DNA from: Natronohydrobacter sp.
GTDB lineage: Bacteria; Pseudomonadota; Alphaproteobacteria; Rhodobacterales; Rhodobacteraceae
Length of the DNA stretch: 18,497 bases
Direction of reading: 5' to 3'
NCBI GenBank assembly: GCA_007117255.1
Contig: SKGU01000201.1
Location: 1-18,497, forward strand
A program made the position numbers and the translations under genes. Position 1 is the stretch's first letter, and each line of letters opens with the position of its first letter. Under the pieces are notes generated by a model. It had not been told where the DNA came from, searched no databases, and saw only the letters and a program-made list of their open reading frames with translations. Below are positions 1 to 7,514 of the stretch, in pieces.

Positions 1-687
1 CATCTGCAGGACCATGTGATCGCCCTGATCAGCACCGGGCTGAACCTGCGGATGGAGGATCTGATGCAATCGCGCGATCTGGCGCTGACCGTTGCGCGGG
101 CGCGCGAGCCGATCAAACTGGATTATGAACGCCAGTATGAGGAAAAGGTCAAAACGCTGCATGCCGCCATTGTGGAGTTCTGCGCGGACCGCGCGGCGAT
201 GGCGCTGCCGGCGCGCGACATGATACAGTTGCAGGAGTTGCGTGAGGCGGCAAATGCGCTGGTGCGCGCGGTCAAGGGCGTCAAGCATTTGCGCGGCAAT
301 GCTGAACGCTTCACGGCAGAGCCGCATGGCGATGTGACAGAGCTGTATCAGGTGCTGCGCCACGAACTTGCACAGGTCATGGTCGCAATTGCCCGCCTGG
401 ATGCGGCTGAGGCAGAGGACCGGTCCTCGCTGTCGATCCTGGGCGAGCAGGAAGCGATGGATGCGCAGAACCGCCATCTGACAAAACGTCTGGAAGGGCT
501 TTTACAGACGCGGCGAATTTCGGCCGAGCATGCGACATCCTTTCTCAACGATTCCACCTATGCGTTTGATGCCATGCGCAACATGATCGAGGCTGCACAG
601 AGGCTCTATCGCCCGGAGGACAGCGCAGAGGCCGAAATCGAGCGCTTGCTGGAGCCTGATGACGATGATGAGAAACGCGCGTCATAG
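1..687 (+). CDS. Probable Na/Pi cotransporter family protein, C-terminal PhoU-like part (5' truncated)
   Basis: The reading frame is open from base 1, so the gene starts left of the window. A methionine at base 16 is internal rather than the likely start. The visible ~228 residues are soluble, strongly helical and charged, with no membrane span. Features that fit the cytoplasmic PhoU-like helical domain at the end of Na+/phosphate symporters are the stretch AREPIKLDYERQYEEKV and, near the end, ATSFLNDSTYAFDAMRNMIEA, which resembles the conserved late 'ATSLMNDSxYAYD' segment of that family as I recall it. The C-terminus is acidic (LEPDDDDEK). The transport domain that would prove this is outside the window. 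Alternatives are a free-standing PhoU-like protein or another helical cytoplasmic domain. It is followed after 54 bp by a small gene on the same strand, with no terminator hairpin between them. Confidence 0.55.
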   Translation, partial: HLQDHVIALISTGLNLRMEDLMQSRDLALTVARAREPIKLDYERQYEEKVKTLHAAIVEFCADRAAMALPARDMIQLQELREAANALVRAVKGVKHLRGNAERFTAEPHGDVTELYQVLRHELAQVMVAIARLDAAEAEDRSSLSILGEQEAMDAQNRHLTKRLEGLLQTRRISAEHATSFLNDSTYAFDAMRNMIEAAQRLYRPEDSAEAEIERLLEPDDDDEKRAS

Positions 688-741
688 TGCTGTCATGATC
701 GTGGTGTTATGGTACTGCGGTTTCGATCCGGGGGTTTGCTG

Positions 742-1029
742 ATGGCACATGAGAAACTTGCCGAAAAGTTGGGGGACTACTTCGCGCGACTGGGCGAGGG
801 TCGCGCCCACAAGATCAAGCCAGCGGATGTGGAAAAGGTCATTGCGAAGCTGCGCCAGCGGCGCGATGAGCTTCGCAATCAGGCAGAGGCCACGCCCGAC
901 AAGGCAGAGCGACTTGCTTTGAAAATCCAGACTGCCGAAGATTTGCTCGCGCGCGCTGAATGGCTGCTGGAACAGATCGATGGCGACCCGCGCGCCGCTT
1001 TGTCGGGCACGATGCCTCGTCAGGATTGA
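742..1029 (+). CDS. Small coiled-coil hypothetical protein
   Basis: This 95-residue soluble protein has no signal peptide or membrane segment. I chose the ATG at 742 (MAHEKLAEKLGDYFARLGEG) because a run of five G lies 8-13 bases upstream and because the family-like helical sequence begins there. An earlier in-frame ATG at 709 would add 11 residues of poor character (MVLRFRSGGLL). The middle is rich in K, R, E and Q with heptad-like leucines (ADVEKVIAKLRQRRDELRNQ, then KAERLALKIQTAEDLLARAEWLLEQ), suggesting two antiparallel helices. I do not recognise a named family, and no function can be assigned. It sits between the transporter end and argE, all on the same strand, with 58 bp to argE, so it may share transcription with either. 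Confidence 0.7.
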   Translation: MAHEKLAEKLGDYFARLGEGRAHKIKPADVEKVIAKLRQRRDELRNQAEATPDKAERLALKIQTAEDLLARAEWLLEQIDGDPRAALSGTMPRQD

Positions 1030-1087
1030 CCCCTAGCCCTGGCCCCGTTAGCCCTGTTGTGATGGAGCGGACAGGCAGGGGCACGCC

Positions 1088-2278
1088 ATGCAGCACGATG
1101 ATCACCTGATAGAAGCCAAACACCTGTTGTCAGAGCTTGTGGCCTTTCCGTCGATTTCTGCGGACGGAAATGTGGCGATCACGGATTTCCTTGCGGCGGC
1201 CTTGCAGGCCAGCGGCGCGCGCATCTGGACAGAGCCGGATGCCACGGGCCAGAAGCTGAATCTGTTTGCCACCATCGGGCCGGACGCGCCGGCGGGCGTG
1301 ATCTTGTCGGGGCATACAGATGTGGTGCCTGTGGCTGATCAACCCTGGAGCACGGACCCTTTCACCCTGACCGAGCGTGATGGCAGGCTGTATGGGCGCG
1401 GAAGTTGCGACATGAAAGGGTTTATTGCCGCCTGTGTCACCATGGCCCCGGCATTCGCGCGCCGCGCTTTGAAAGTGCCCGTGCATTTCGCTTTCACCTA
1501 TGACGAGGAAATCGGCTGTTTCGGGGCGCAGGCGCTGACGGCCTCACTGGTCGCGCGCGGGCTGCGCCCTGCGGCTGCGATCATTGGCGAGCCAACGATG
1601 ATGCAGCTGATCGATGGCCATAAGGGATGTTATGAATATACAACCTGGATTACGGGGCGCGAGGGGCATGGCTCCAGCCCTGATCTGGGCGTGAATGCTG
1701 TGGAATATGCCGCGCGCTTTGCCCTGAAGCTGATCGAATTGCGCGAACGGCTGAAAACGATGGCGCCTGACGACTGCCCGTTTGATCCGCCGCATACAAC
1801 GATCAACCCCGGCCTGCTGTCAGGGGGGAGCGCGCACAATATCATTCCCGGCAAGGCACGGATCGACTGGGAAATGCGCCCGGTTCAGGCATCGGATGCA
1901 GATTTCGTGAAAGATGAAATCGCGCGCTTTGTGAATGATACGCTTTTGCCCGCGATGCAGGGCGTTGACCCCGGTTGCACGATCCAGACCGAGACTGTCG
2001 CCGAAGTGGCGGGTCTGGTGCCAATGCCAGACAACCCCGCGCGCGATCTGGTCACAGAACTGACAGGCGCCAATGGTGCCGGGCTGGTGCCCTTTGGCAC
2101 GGAAGCGGGGTTGTTTCAGGCCATCGGCATTCCGTCGGTGATCTATGGCCCCGGCGCGATTGCACAGGCGCACAAGCCCGACGAGTACCTGGCCGTAGAA
2201 CAACTGGCGCAATGCCTGCGGTTTCTGGACCGGCTTGGCGCGCGGCTGGAGCGCGGTGCAGTAGCGGGCGCGTTATAG
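1088..2278 (+). CDS. argE: Acetylornithine deacetylase / M20-family deacetylase ArgE
   Basis: This is a cytoplasmic zinc hydrolase of peptidase family M20, 396 residues (usual length ~385-400). It is expected to remove the acetyl group from N-acetylornithine in arginine synthesis. Visible metal and catalytic motifs are SGHTDVVP (H76, D78), GRGSCDMKG (bridging D108), DEEIGC (general base E140, metal ligand E141), GEPT (E168) and a late GPGAIAQAHKPDEY with the final histidine ligand. The dimerisation lid begins around GHKGCYEYTTWITGREGHGSS. All catalytic residues are intact. The ATG at 1088 follows a GGCAGGGGC segment that can act as ribosome binding site. The stop codon overlaps by 6 bp with the stop of the convergent downstream gene, leaving no room for a terminator between them. 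Related M20 enzymes such as DapE or succinyl-diaminopimelate and formylglutamate-type deacylases are less likely from the whole-length match. Confidence 0.88.
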   Translation: MQHDDHLIEAKHLLSELVAFPSISADGNVAITDFLAAALQASGARIWTEPDATGQKLNLFATIGPDAPAGVILSGHTDVVPVADQPWSTDPFTLTERDGRLYGRGSCDMKGFIAACVTMAPAFARRALKVPVHFAFTYDEEIGCFGAQALTASLVARGLRPAAAIIGEPTMMQLIDGHKGCYEYTTWITGREGHGSSPDLGVNAVEYAARFALKLIELRERLKTMAPDDCPFDPPHTTINPGLLSGGSAHNIIPGKARIDWEMRPVQASDADFVKDEIARFVNDTLLPAMQGVDPGCTIQTETVAEVAGLVPMPDNPARDLVTELTGANGAGLVPFGTEAGLFQAIGIPSVIYGPGAIAQAHKPDEYLAVEQLAQCLRFLDRLGARLERGAVAGAL

Positions 2279-3121
2279 TTCCTCGATATTCAACCGCCGA
2301 CCCAGCGCGCGGCCCACTTGTAGCGAAATCTCTGAAAACACGGTGTCAAAGGCCCGGAACATGGCGCGGTTGAATTCCTGCGCCAGTGGGGTCGAGACAT
2401 AGGCGACGTAATCTTGCATCTGATCCTCGGCCAAGGGCTGATAGGCCATCAGAAAATAAGACTCGATCCAGTCTTCGATATCCGCCCGGATCGCGGGTTC
2501 CTGTGCCCAGACCAGTTGCAACAGCATTTCCGAGCTTAGCCCCTGAACAGCGTTTTCCGCCATCATGCCGCGATAATAGGCAAAGCTGGTGTTCAGCCCA
2601 AGCGACACGTTCAACTCGATCAGATCATTGGCCGCGATGCGCTGACGAACAAGATCCAGCCGTGCGACCTTGGCTGTATCGCGGTTGCCCTGACGCGCTT
2701 CCAGCAGGGTCATGCGCGCCATTTCGTCGATCTCGTCTTGAAGCAACGCTTCGCGCGCGGCGATTTCAAGTTGCAGAATCTGCTTTCCGGCATCCGTGGC
2801 GGCGAATTCTAGCGCATCAGTGCGCACGTCGGGACGTGTGGCCAGTTCTTTTTCCATCTCGGTCAGGAAGGCGGACAGCATCCGGTCTGGCGCGTAGATT
2901 GCCGCCACATCATCCTGAAACGCCCGCAGGGCTGAGCCTTGCAGCGGGGTGGCCCCATCCGCCAGAACGGATGCGCGGCCTTCCTCTGCCATGATATCGA
3001 ACAGTTCCGGCAACAGAAACGCTTCCGAAAGATCAGACGCCACGGCAGGGCGCGGCGCTAGCACCGCAAGGCACAATGCCAGGACAGGAAGTATCAGGAA
3101 TTGAGACAGTCGGTATTGCAT
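2273..3121 (-). CDS. Secreted DUF2059-like protein
   Basis: This 282-residue protein has a clear N-terminal signal peptide: MQYRLSQF, then a hydrophobic run to about residue 22, with a probable cleavage site after AVA near residue 28. It is thus exported to the periplasm. The remainder is helical and acidic without further membrane spans. The last ~70 residues (LAEDQMQDYVAYVSTPLAQEFNRAMF and on) look like a DUF2059-type helical region, in which a '(L/M)xxYvxyxsSPxGqxf' pattern is typical; this is a weak family call. I chose the ATG at 3121 because it gives a normal signal peptide with a CAGGCCAG segment just upstream. The same frame extends to 3184 but adds a non-signal stretch. Its stop overlaps that of argE. 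The terminator of the upstream MBL operon (3222-3246) separates it from that operon, so it is probably transcribed alone. Confidence 0.6.
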   Translation of the reverse strand: MQYRLSQFLILPVLALCLAVLAPRPAVASDLSEAFLLPELFDIMAEEGRASVLADGATPLQGSALRAFQDDVAAIYAPDRMLSAFLTEMEKELATRPDVRTDALEFAATDAGKQILQLEIAAREALLQDEIDEMARMTLLEARQGNRDTAKVARLDLVRQRIAANDLIELNVSLGLNTSFAYYRGMMAENAVQGLSSEMLLQLVWAQEPAIRADIEDWIESYFLMAYQPLAEDQMQDYVAYVSTPLAQEFNRAMFRAFDTVFSEISLQVGRALGRRLNIEEL

Positions 3122-3221
3122 ATTCTGGCCTGTGAGCATTTGACAAGAATAGTCTATCCGGCTGTCCCGCGCGCTGCCACACACATTCGCGCGTGTTTGC
3201 GCTCAAATCGGTGAATGAACG

Positions 3222-3246
3222 AAAAAGGGGCCAGATTGGCCCCTTT
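3222..3246 (-). terminator. Rho-independent terminator of the MBL operon
   Basis: The arms AAAGGGGCC (3224-3232) and GGCCCCTTT (3238-3246) form a perfect 9-bp stem with a 5-nt loop. Read on the minus strand, the hairpin ends in a run of five T (3222-3226). It lies immediately after the stop of the minus-strand MBL-fold gene at 3249, so it is a convincing intrinsic terminator for that operon. Confidence 0.85.
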
Positions 3247-3248
3247 GT

Positions 3249-4202
3249 TTATTCCCATTCCATTTCAGCAAAGACCACACCCGCGTTGCGCGTGGCCAGC
3301 TCTTCGAACGTGTCAAGATGAGTGTAGGGGGACTGGTCGACATAATACGCCCCGGCAAGATCACCGCCTTCGTCGATATGCTCGCCGATGCGTTCGCGCA
3401 GCCAGACCAGATAATCATGGGTGTAGCGGCGGACTTGCGCCATGTTGGTCGGGTGGCCATGACCGGGAATCACATAGGTGGCACCCAATGGCTCAAAGGC
3501 ATTTTCCCAAGTGTCGATCCAGCATGATGTGCAGGTACCCTCGAAAATCGGGGGCATGCGTTCATGAAAGGCGATATCACCTGCAATGACCAGCGATTGA
3601 TCGGGCAGCCAGACCTGTGTATCGCCAGGACTATGTGCAGGGCCAAGATAAAGCACCTCTATGCGGAAATCCCCCATTGTCAGCTCGACCTTATCCTCAA
3701 AGGTTTCAGTCGGTTGCATAGGCTGTGTGCCCTCTGACTTCTCGCGCGCGTAGTTTTGCAGCGAGGCAAAAGCCTGCCCGGAGTCTTTTTCAAACTCTTC
3801 AGCAGCATCGACATGAGCCAGAATCGGAACGCCCTGTTCGATCCAGTAATTATTGCCCAGCATCGCATGGCCTTGCCCGTTCTCGGCAATGACCAGTTTG
3901 ACCGGCTGATCGGTGCGCGTCTTGATTTCCTCATGCAGCGCCTGCGCCAATTGATATGACGCGCCGGAATTCACAACGACCACCCCGTCACCGGTGATGA
4001 TGAAGCTCAGATTGTTGTTATGGCCTGCGTTTTCATAAGTGGGCGGGGCCGTCGCTCCGATGGAGGTCCAGACATAGGGGATCACCTCGACCGGTTTGTT
4101 ATACAGCACTGATTGCGGGTATTTGTCGGCGATATCTTCAGAGGCCAGCGCCGCTCCGGCCCAGACCAGCGTAACAGCCACGCTCAGAAGGGTTTGGTTC
4201 AT
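3249..4202 (-). CDS. Exported metallo-beta-lactamase-fold protein with degenerate metal site
   Basis: This is a 317-residue protein with a Sec signal peptide (MNQTLLSVAVTLVWAGAALA, cleavage likely after residue 20), placing it in the periplasm. The MBL fold is recognisable: strand VVVVNSG (74-80), the helix-leading ENGQGHAMLGNNYW (107-120) where HxHxDH normally sits, GPAHSPGDTQ (187-195), VIAGDIAF (205-212) and VIPGHGHPT (244-252). The conserved late ligands H190, D209 and H248 are present. However, the HxHxDH motif reads NGQGHA (108-113), and the usual aspartate of the second strand is N78, so a normal binuclear zinc site is not possible. A CxxC pair (C224, C227) follows. AGGAG precedes the ATG at 4202. 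The upstream MBL gene ends only 4 bp before this start, so the two are one operon. The reading frame extends upstream to 4622 inside the neighbour, but the signal peptide and ribosome binding site fix the start here. The function is unknown; a binding or partner role is conceivable. Confidence 0.8.
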   Translation of the reverse strand: MNQTLLSVAVTLVWAGAALASEDIADKYPQSVLYNKPVEVIPYVWTSIGATAPPTYENAGHNNNLSFIITGDGVVVVNSGASYQLAQALHEEIKTRTDQPVKLVIAENGQGHAMLGNNYWIEQGVPILAHVDAAEEFEKDSGQAFASLQNYAREKSEGTQPMQPTETFEDKVELTMGDFRIEVLYLGPAHSPGDTQVWLPDQSLVIAGDIAFHERMPPIFEGTCTSCWIDTWENAFEPLGATYVIPGHGHPTNMAQVRRYTHDYLVWLRERIGEHIDEGGDLAGAYYVDQSPYTHLDTFEELATRNAGVVFAEMEWE

Positions 4203-4206
4203 GTGA

Positions 4207-5121
4207 TCATACTCCTGCAGTGAAAATATAGCGGTTGTCGCCCTGATGCTCGGCACGACCGATGCCCCCGTCCGGCAAATGGAAGCCCAGCACCAGCAGG
4301 TCGTCTGCGGTGATCTGGTCCAGCAGTCGCACCCGCGTCGCGGCCCCGGTTTCAGGGTCCTGATCAGAGTTGGAGGTCCATTCCGGGCGCTCGAACGCCA
4401 GATGCGGATTGGCCAGAGCATCGCCCACCAGCATGACCCCCTGCCCGCCAAGCTGAAGCTGAAACGCCATATGTCCCGGCGTGTGGCCCGGCGTGGCCAC
4501 GGCCTGCACACCGGGCAGAATTTCTGCGCCATCCTCGAAAAGCTGCACCTGATCTTCGATAACAGAAAGCCGTCTCTGCGCGCCCACGGCAAAGGACTGG
4601 CGCGCGGCCCCGATCGCATCAACCGTGTCCGGGTCCATCCAGTAATCCCATTCGGCGCGGCCCATCATCACTTCGGCGCGCGGCAAGAGCGGCTCGTCGA
4701 AATCATCCAGCAGACCCCAGATATGGTCAGGATGTGCATGCGTGATGACCAGATGTGTCACGTCGTCGGGTGCCACGCCCAAAGCGTTCATCGCATCTTC
4801 CATATGCCCGACCGTGGCCATGAAATCCGGGCCTGCGCCGACATCGAACAGGATGGTTCTGTCGCCATCGCGCAGCAATGCCAGATTGCAGGGGGGCTCA
4901 TAGCTATCGACGCTCTGGCCATAGCGCTGCAAGATCGCCATGGCTTCGTCGTGGAACTGTTCGTCAGCAAGCATGTCGACCGGCAGCACAAGGTTGCCAT
5001 CAGACAGCGTATCCAGCCGCATGCCGCCCGCCTCTAGTGTCGAGCGCGCACGCAGCCGGTGCGGCACACTCACAACCAGCGCCGTGGCACCAGTGGCTTG
5101 AAGGAAATGGCGTCTAAGCAT
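4207..5121 (-). CDS. Exported MBL-fold metallohydrolase (canonical metal site)
   Basis: This 304-residue protein begins MLRRHFLQATGATALVV, a twin-arginine-like signal (RRHFLQ), which suggests export of a folded, metal-loaded enzyme. The MBL motifs are complete: FDVGAG (D93), THAHPDH (H128, H130, D132, H133), TPGHTPGH (H213), VGDALANP (D234) and GFHLPDGG (H281). This supports a two-zinc hydrolase, but the substrate cannot be read from the sequence. I chose the ATG at 5121 because GGGAGA lies upstream and because this is where the TAT-like signal begins; the frame continues to 5238 without signal character. It is the first gene of the MBL pair, 4 bp from the second. Two inverted repeats (5197-5239) lie about 75-120 bp upstream of the start and may be operators. 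Broad-family alternatives are lactonase, glyoxalase II-like or SoxH-like enzymes. Confidence 0.85.
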   Translation of the reverse strand: MLRRHFLQATGATALVVSVPHRLRARSTLEAGGMRLDTLSDGNLVLPVDMLADEQFHDEAMAILQRYGQSVDSYEPPCNLALLRDGDRTILFDVGAGPDFMATVGHMEDAMNALGVAPDDVTHLVITHAHPDHIWGLLDDFDEPLLPRAEVMMGRAEWDYWMDPDTVDAIGAARQSFAVGAQRRLSVIEDQVQLFEDGAEILPGVQAVATPGHTPGHMAFQLQLGGQGVMLVGDALANPHLAFERPEWTSNSDQDPETGAATRVRLLDQITADDLLVLGFHLPDGGIGRAEHQGDNRYIFTAGV

Positions 5122-5196
5122 CTTGGTTCTCCCATTCCAGTTTACGGCTGCTTGCACAGCGACAAGCAGCACAGCCGGAATGCGAGGGAGAGCGCA

Positions 5197-5239
5197 TTGA
5201 TGTAGCATCAAGACTACTGGTCTTGCATCGGGATGCAAG
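5197..5239. promoter_or_regulatory. Two adjacent dyads upstream of the MBL operon
   Basis: Dyad 1 is TTGATG-TAG-CATCAA (5197-5211), a perfect 6+6 inverted repeat. Dyad 2 is CTTGCATC-GG-GATGCAAG (5222-5239), a perfect 8+8 inverted repeat. Their centres are 5204 and 5230.5, about 26 bp apart, which places them on nearly the same face of the helix. They share GATG/CATC half-sites. They lie in the gap between the MBL operon start and the HU terminator, so they are best read as an operator pair for the MBL operon. No regulator gene is adjacent, and a promoter could not be assigned with confidence. Confidence 0.45.
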
Positions 5240-5263
5240 GGGCGAAATGCACATCCTCAGCAC

Positions 5264-5291
5264 GAAAAAGGCCACCCGAAACCGGGTGGCC
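5264..5291 (-). terminator. Rho-independent terminator of the HU gene
   Basis: The arms GGCCACCCG (5270-5278) and CGGGTGGCC (5283-5291) give a perfect 9-bp stem with a 4-nt loop. On the minus strand it is followed by a T-run (5265-5269). A second A/T run (5292-5298) flanks the other side. It lies 17-24 bp past the stop of the HU-family gene. Confidence 0.85.
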
Positions 5292-5314
5292 AAAAAAATC
5301 AAAATGATACCTAA

Positions 5315-5605
5315 TCAGGTATTGACCGCGTCCTTGAGGGCTTTTGCGATCGTGACCTTGACGGCCTTGTCTGCGGCCTTGGTCATCGTCTCACCCGTGG
5401 CGGGGTTGCGCACCTGACGCTCAGGGCGCGCGCGGCACATGATCTTGCCGATACCGGGCAGCGTGATCGCGCCACCAGCCGAGACTTCCTGCATTACGAT
5501 TTCAGCCACAGCATCCAATGCAGCATTTGCAGTTTTCTTGTCAGAACCCATTTTCTCGGACAACACAGCAACCAGCTGTGTCTTGGTCATCGGCTTCGCG
5601 GTCAT
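5315..5605 (-). CDS. HU-family DNA-binding protein
   Basis: This is a 96-residue histone-like protein that bends and compacts DNA as a dimer in the nucleoid. The N-terminal helices contain MTKTQLVAVLSEKMGSDKKTANAALDAV, with LPGIGKI near residue 50. The DNA-binding beta-arm ARPERQVRNPATGE (59-72) carries the conserved R-x-x-R-N-P-x-T-G-E pattern, including the intercalating proline. The end is KALKDAVN, as in HU/IHF proteins. The length is normal for a single-domain HU. AGGAG lies 8 nt before the ATG at 5605. A sigma70-type promoter (5667-5695), a leader hairpin (5631-5646) and a terminator make this a single-gene transcription unit. The C-terminal half is a little divergent (IMCRARPERQ instead of FxVRxRxAR), so hupB cannot be told from other HU paralogues. 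Confidence 0.92.
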   Translation of the reverse strand: MTAKPMTKTQLVAVLSEKMGSDKKTANAALDAVAEIVMQEVSAGGAITLPGIGKIMCRARPERQVRNPATGETMTKAADKAVKVTIAKALKDAVNT

Positions 5606-5901
5606 TTGAGACTCCTAGGTGAAGGGACGACCCGCAAATATGCGGGCCAAACGTATTACGTCGCGCATATAGCCTTGAAAACTTCACACTTGCAATCAAT
5701 CGCGACGCAGAAAAATCCGAATTTGCCGCGAAATCTTGGGAATTCTGGCGATATGTTGCCCTGTCGGCATGAACTTGCCCGGCCTCGCGTGGCGCAATCG
5801 CGCGTGACGCGCGGCGCGCGAAGGGCAAGCCGCAATCTGGTACTGTCGATCGGCGCGCCGTTTCCGGATATAAGTATGGTGGGTGGTTATCCGCTGGCGC
5901 G
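5606..5901. other. Intergenic region upstream of HU gene
   Basis: This 296-bp stretch has no convincing gene. The part near the HU start carries its promoter and a leader hairpin: CCCGCA-AATA-TGCGGG, a perfect 6-bp stem at 5631-5646, 26 nt before the ATG. From about 5700 to 5880 I see only GC-rich sequence with GCGCG-type runs and no dyad, RNA or Shine-Dalgarno-led frame that I trust. The downstream edge of AMP nucleosidase (stop at 5902) shows no T-tailed hairpin here. Confidence 0.6.
5667..5695 (-). promoter_or_regulatory. Sigma70-type promoter of HU gene
   Basis: On the minus strand TTGCAA (-35, bases 5695-5690) is followed after exactly 17 bp by CTATAT (-10, bases 5672-5667). The start of transcription would fall near 5660, giving a leader of about 55 nt that includes the 6-bp hairpin at 5631-5646. 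Good hexamers and spacing support it. Confidence 0.6.
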
Positions 5902-7383
5902 CTAAAGAAAGGCTGTTTCGTTGAAGGAGCGCAACTTGCGGCTGTGTATCTTTTCCAACGGCATCTCCCGCAGCAATTCCATTGCTCGAATCCCTATCTG
6001 CAAGTGCCGTGCCACTTGTGTCTTGTAGAACGACGACGCCATACCCGGTAGCTTCAGTTCACCATGCAGAGGTTTGTCGGACACACATAACAGCGTGCCA
6101 TAGGGCACGCGGAAGCGAAACCCGTTGGCGGCAATCGTCGCACTTTCCATATCCAGCGCGATAGCGCGAGACTGGCTGAGGCGTTGCACAGGACCGGACT
6201 GGTCGCGCAACTCCCAGTTGCGGTTGTCGATGGTTGCCACAGTGCCTGTGCGCATGATCTTTTTCAACGCATAGCCTTCCAGTTCCGTGACCTGTGCCAC
6301 CGCGTCCTGAAGCGCGATCTGAATTTCCGCCAGCGCCGGGATCGGCACCCAAACGGGCAAATCCGCATCCAGCACATTGTCTTCGCGCAGATAGGCATGG
6401 GCGAGCACGAAATCCCCAAGCGCCTGAGAATTGCGCAGCCCCGCGCAATGGCCGACCATCAACCATGCATGCGGGCGCAGCACCGCGATGTGATCGGTGG
6501 CCGTTTTCGCATTGGACGGGCCAACCCCGATATTGACCAGCGTGATCCCGGCCCCATGCGCGCGTTTCAGATGATAGGTCGGCATTTGCGGGAGGCGGGG
6601 CAGTGCCGGGATCGTCGCATCCGGGTCAGTGATCGCAACATTTCCGGGCGCGACGAAAGCTGTATAGCCGCTGTCAGGGTCGCGCAGTTGCGCACGGGCG
6701 AAGGCTTCGAATTCATCGACATAAAACTGGTAGTTGGTGAACAGTATATGATTCTGGAAATGCGCGGGTTCGGTGGCGGTGTAATGCGCCAGTCGCGCCA
6801 GCGAGTAATCGACGCGCTGCGCCGTAAACAGCGCCAGCGGGCGCGTGCCGTCGTCACTTACACTGCGTTCGCCGTTGACGATGTCATCATTTGTGGTCGC
6901 CAGATCGGGCACATCGAAAATATCGCGCAACGAGAGGGCAAGTTCACCGTTTTCCGGCAGGCTGACATCGCCACGCCCGGCCATGGCAAAATGCAACGGA
7001 ATTGGCGTATTTGACGGCGCAATAGTGACCGGCACGCCGTGGCTCTGGATCAAGAGGCCAATCTGCTGGCGCAGGTAGTGGCGAAACAGCACGGGTTGGG
7101 TGATGGTCGAGGCATAGACCCCCGGTTCTGTCACATGGCCATAGCTGAGGCGAGAATCGATCTGGTCATGGCGTGTCGTGGTGAACCGGATTTCGGGATA
7201 GAAGGCCCGATACCGCACCTGTGTTTCTGTGCCACTGGCAAGCCCGTTGAACGCATTGATGAGAAAATTATTCGCTTCCGAATAAAGTTCTTCCAGACAG
7301 GCGACAGCCTCATTCGCATCTGTGAAGCTCTGTGGCGCGACAGTCGGTGGCGTCACAATATGTAAGTTGGTGTCTGAAATCAT
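5902..7383 (-). CDS. amn: AMP nucleosidase
   Basis: This 493-residue cytoplasmic enzyme splits AMP into adenine and ribose 5-phosphate (E. coli Amn has 484 residues). An N-terminal AMP-nucleosidase domain (about 20-170, with YPEIRFTTTRHDQIDSRLSYGHV) precedes a nucleoside-phosphorylase-like domain. That domain shows ITLVNIGVGPSNAKTATDHIA, LMVGHCAGLRNSQALGDFVLAHAYLREDNVLD and, near the end, ALDMESATIAANGFRFRVPYGTLLCVSDKPLHGELKLPG. DMES carries the glutamate typical of purine-binding sites in this superfamily. The ATG at 7383 is preceded by AGGAGC at a good distance, and the frame beyond it lacks family sequence. It is divergently placed to the deacetylase gene at 7515 with a 131-bp shared upstream region. 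It is an adenylate catabolism gene with no pathway neighbour in the window. Confidence 0.93.
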   Translation of the reverse strand: MISDTNLHIVTPPTVAPQSFTDANEAVACLEELYSEANNFLINAFNGLASGTETQVRYRAFYPEIRFTTTRHDQIDSRLSYGHVTEPGVYASTITQPVLFRHYLRQQIGLLIQSHGVPVTIAPSNTPIPLHFAMAGRGDVSLPENGELALSLRDIFDVPDLATTNDDIVNGERSVSDDGTRPLALFTAQRVDYSLARLAHYTATEPAHFQNHILFTNYQFYVDEFEAFARAQLRDPDSGYTAFVAPGNVAITDPDATIPALPRLPQMPTYHLKRAHGAGITLVNIGVGPSNAKTATDHIAVLRPHAWLMVGHCAGLRNSQALGDFVLAHAYLREDNVLDADLPVWVPIPALAEIQIALQDAVAQVTELEGYALKKIMRTGTVATIDNRNWELRDQSGPVQRLSQSRAIALDMESATIAANGFRFRVPYGTLLCVSDKPLHGELKLPGMASSFYKTQVARHLQIGIRAMELLREMPLEKIHSRKLRSFNETAFL

Positions 7384-7514
7384 GGCGGGGCTCCTGTTGC
7401 GCGCGGGCCGGACGGGCTGTTCGGGCAGACTGCCACCCCAGCGCGGCCCCGACAAGCGCAAGTCGTGTCAAAATCACCCTTCCCCCCCATGCGCTGATCG
7501 ACTAGCTTTGCGTC

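Noticed and set aside
3203..4622. Upstream-extended reading frame of the second MBL gene to 4622
   Set aside because: The extension lies inside the neighbouring MBL gene in another frame. The signal peptide and AGGAG at 4202 define the true start.
4246..5037. 263-codon plus-strand frame opposite the first MBL gene
   Set aside because: It is antisense to a protein with all catalytic motifs and has no Shine-Dalgarno or domain character.
5700..5880. Small open frames in the HU-amn gap (for example 5606-5905 + and 5541-5828 -)
   Set aside because: They have no ribosome binding site and no recognisable protein features, and the minus-strand one overlaps the HU gene start and promoter.
6184..7014. 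276-codon plus-strand frame opposite amn
   Set aside because: It is antisense to a recognisable AMP nucleosidase with conserved motifs; it is a shadow frame.
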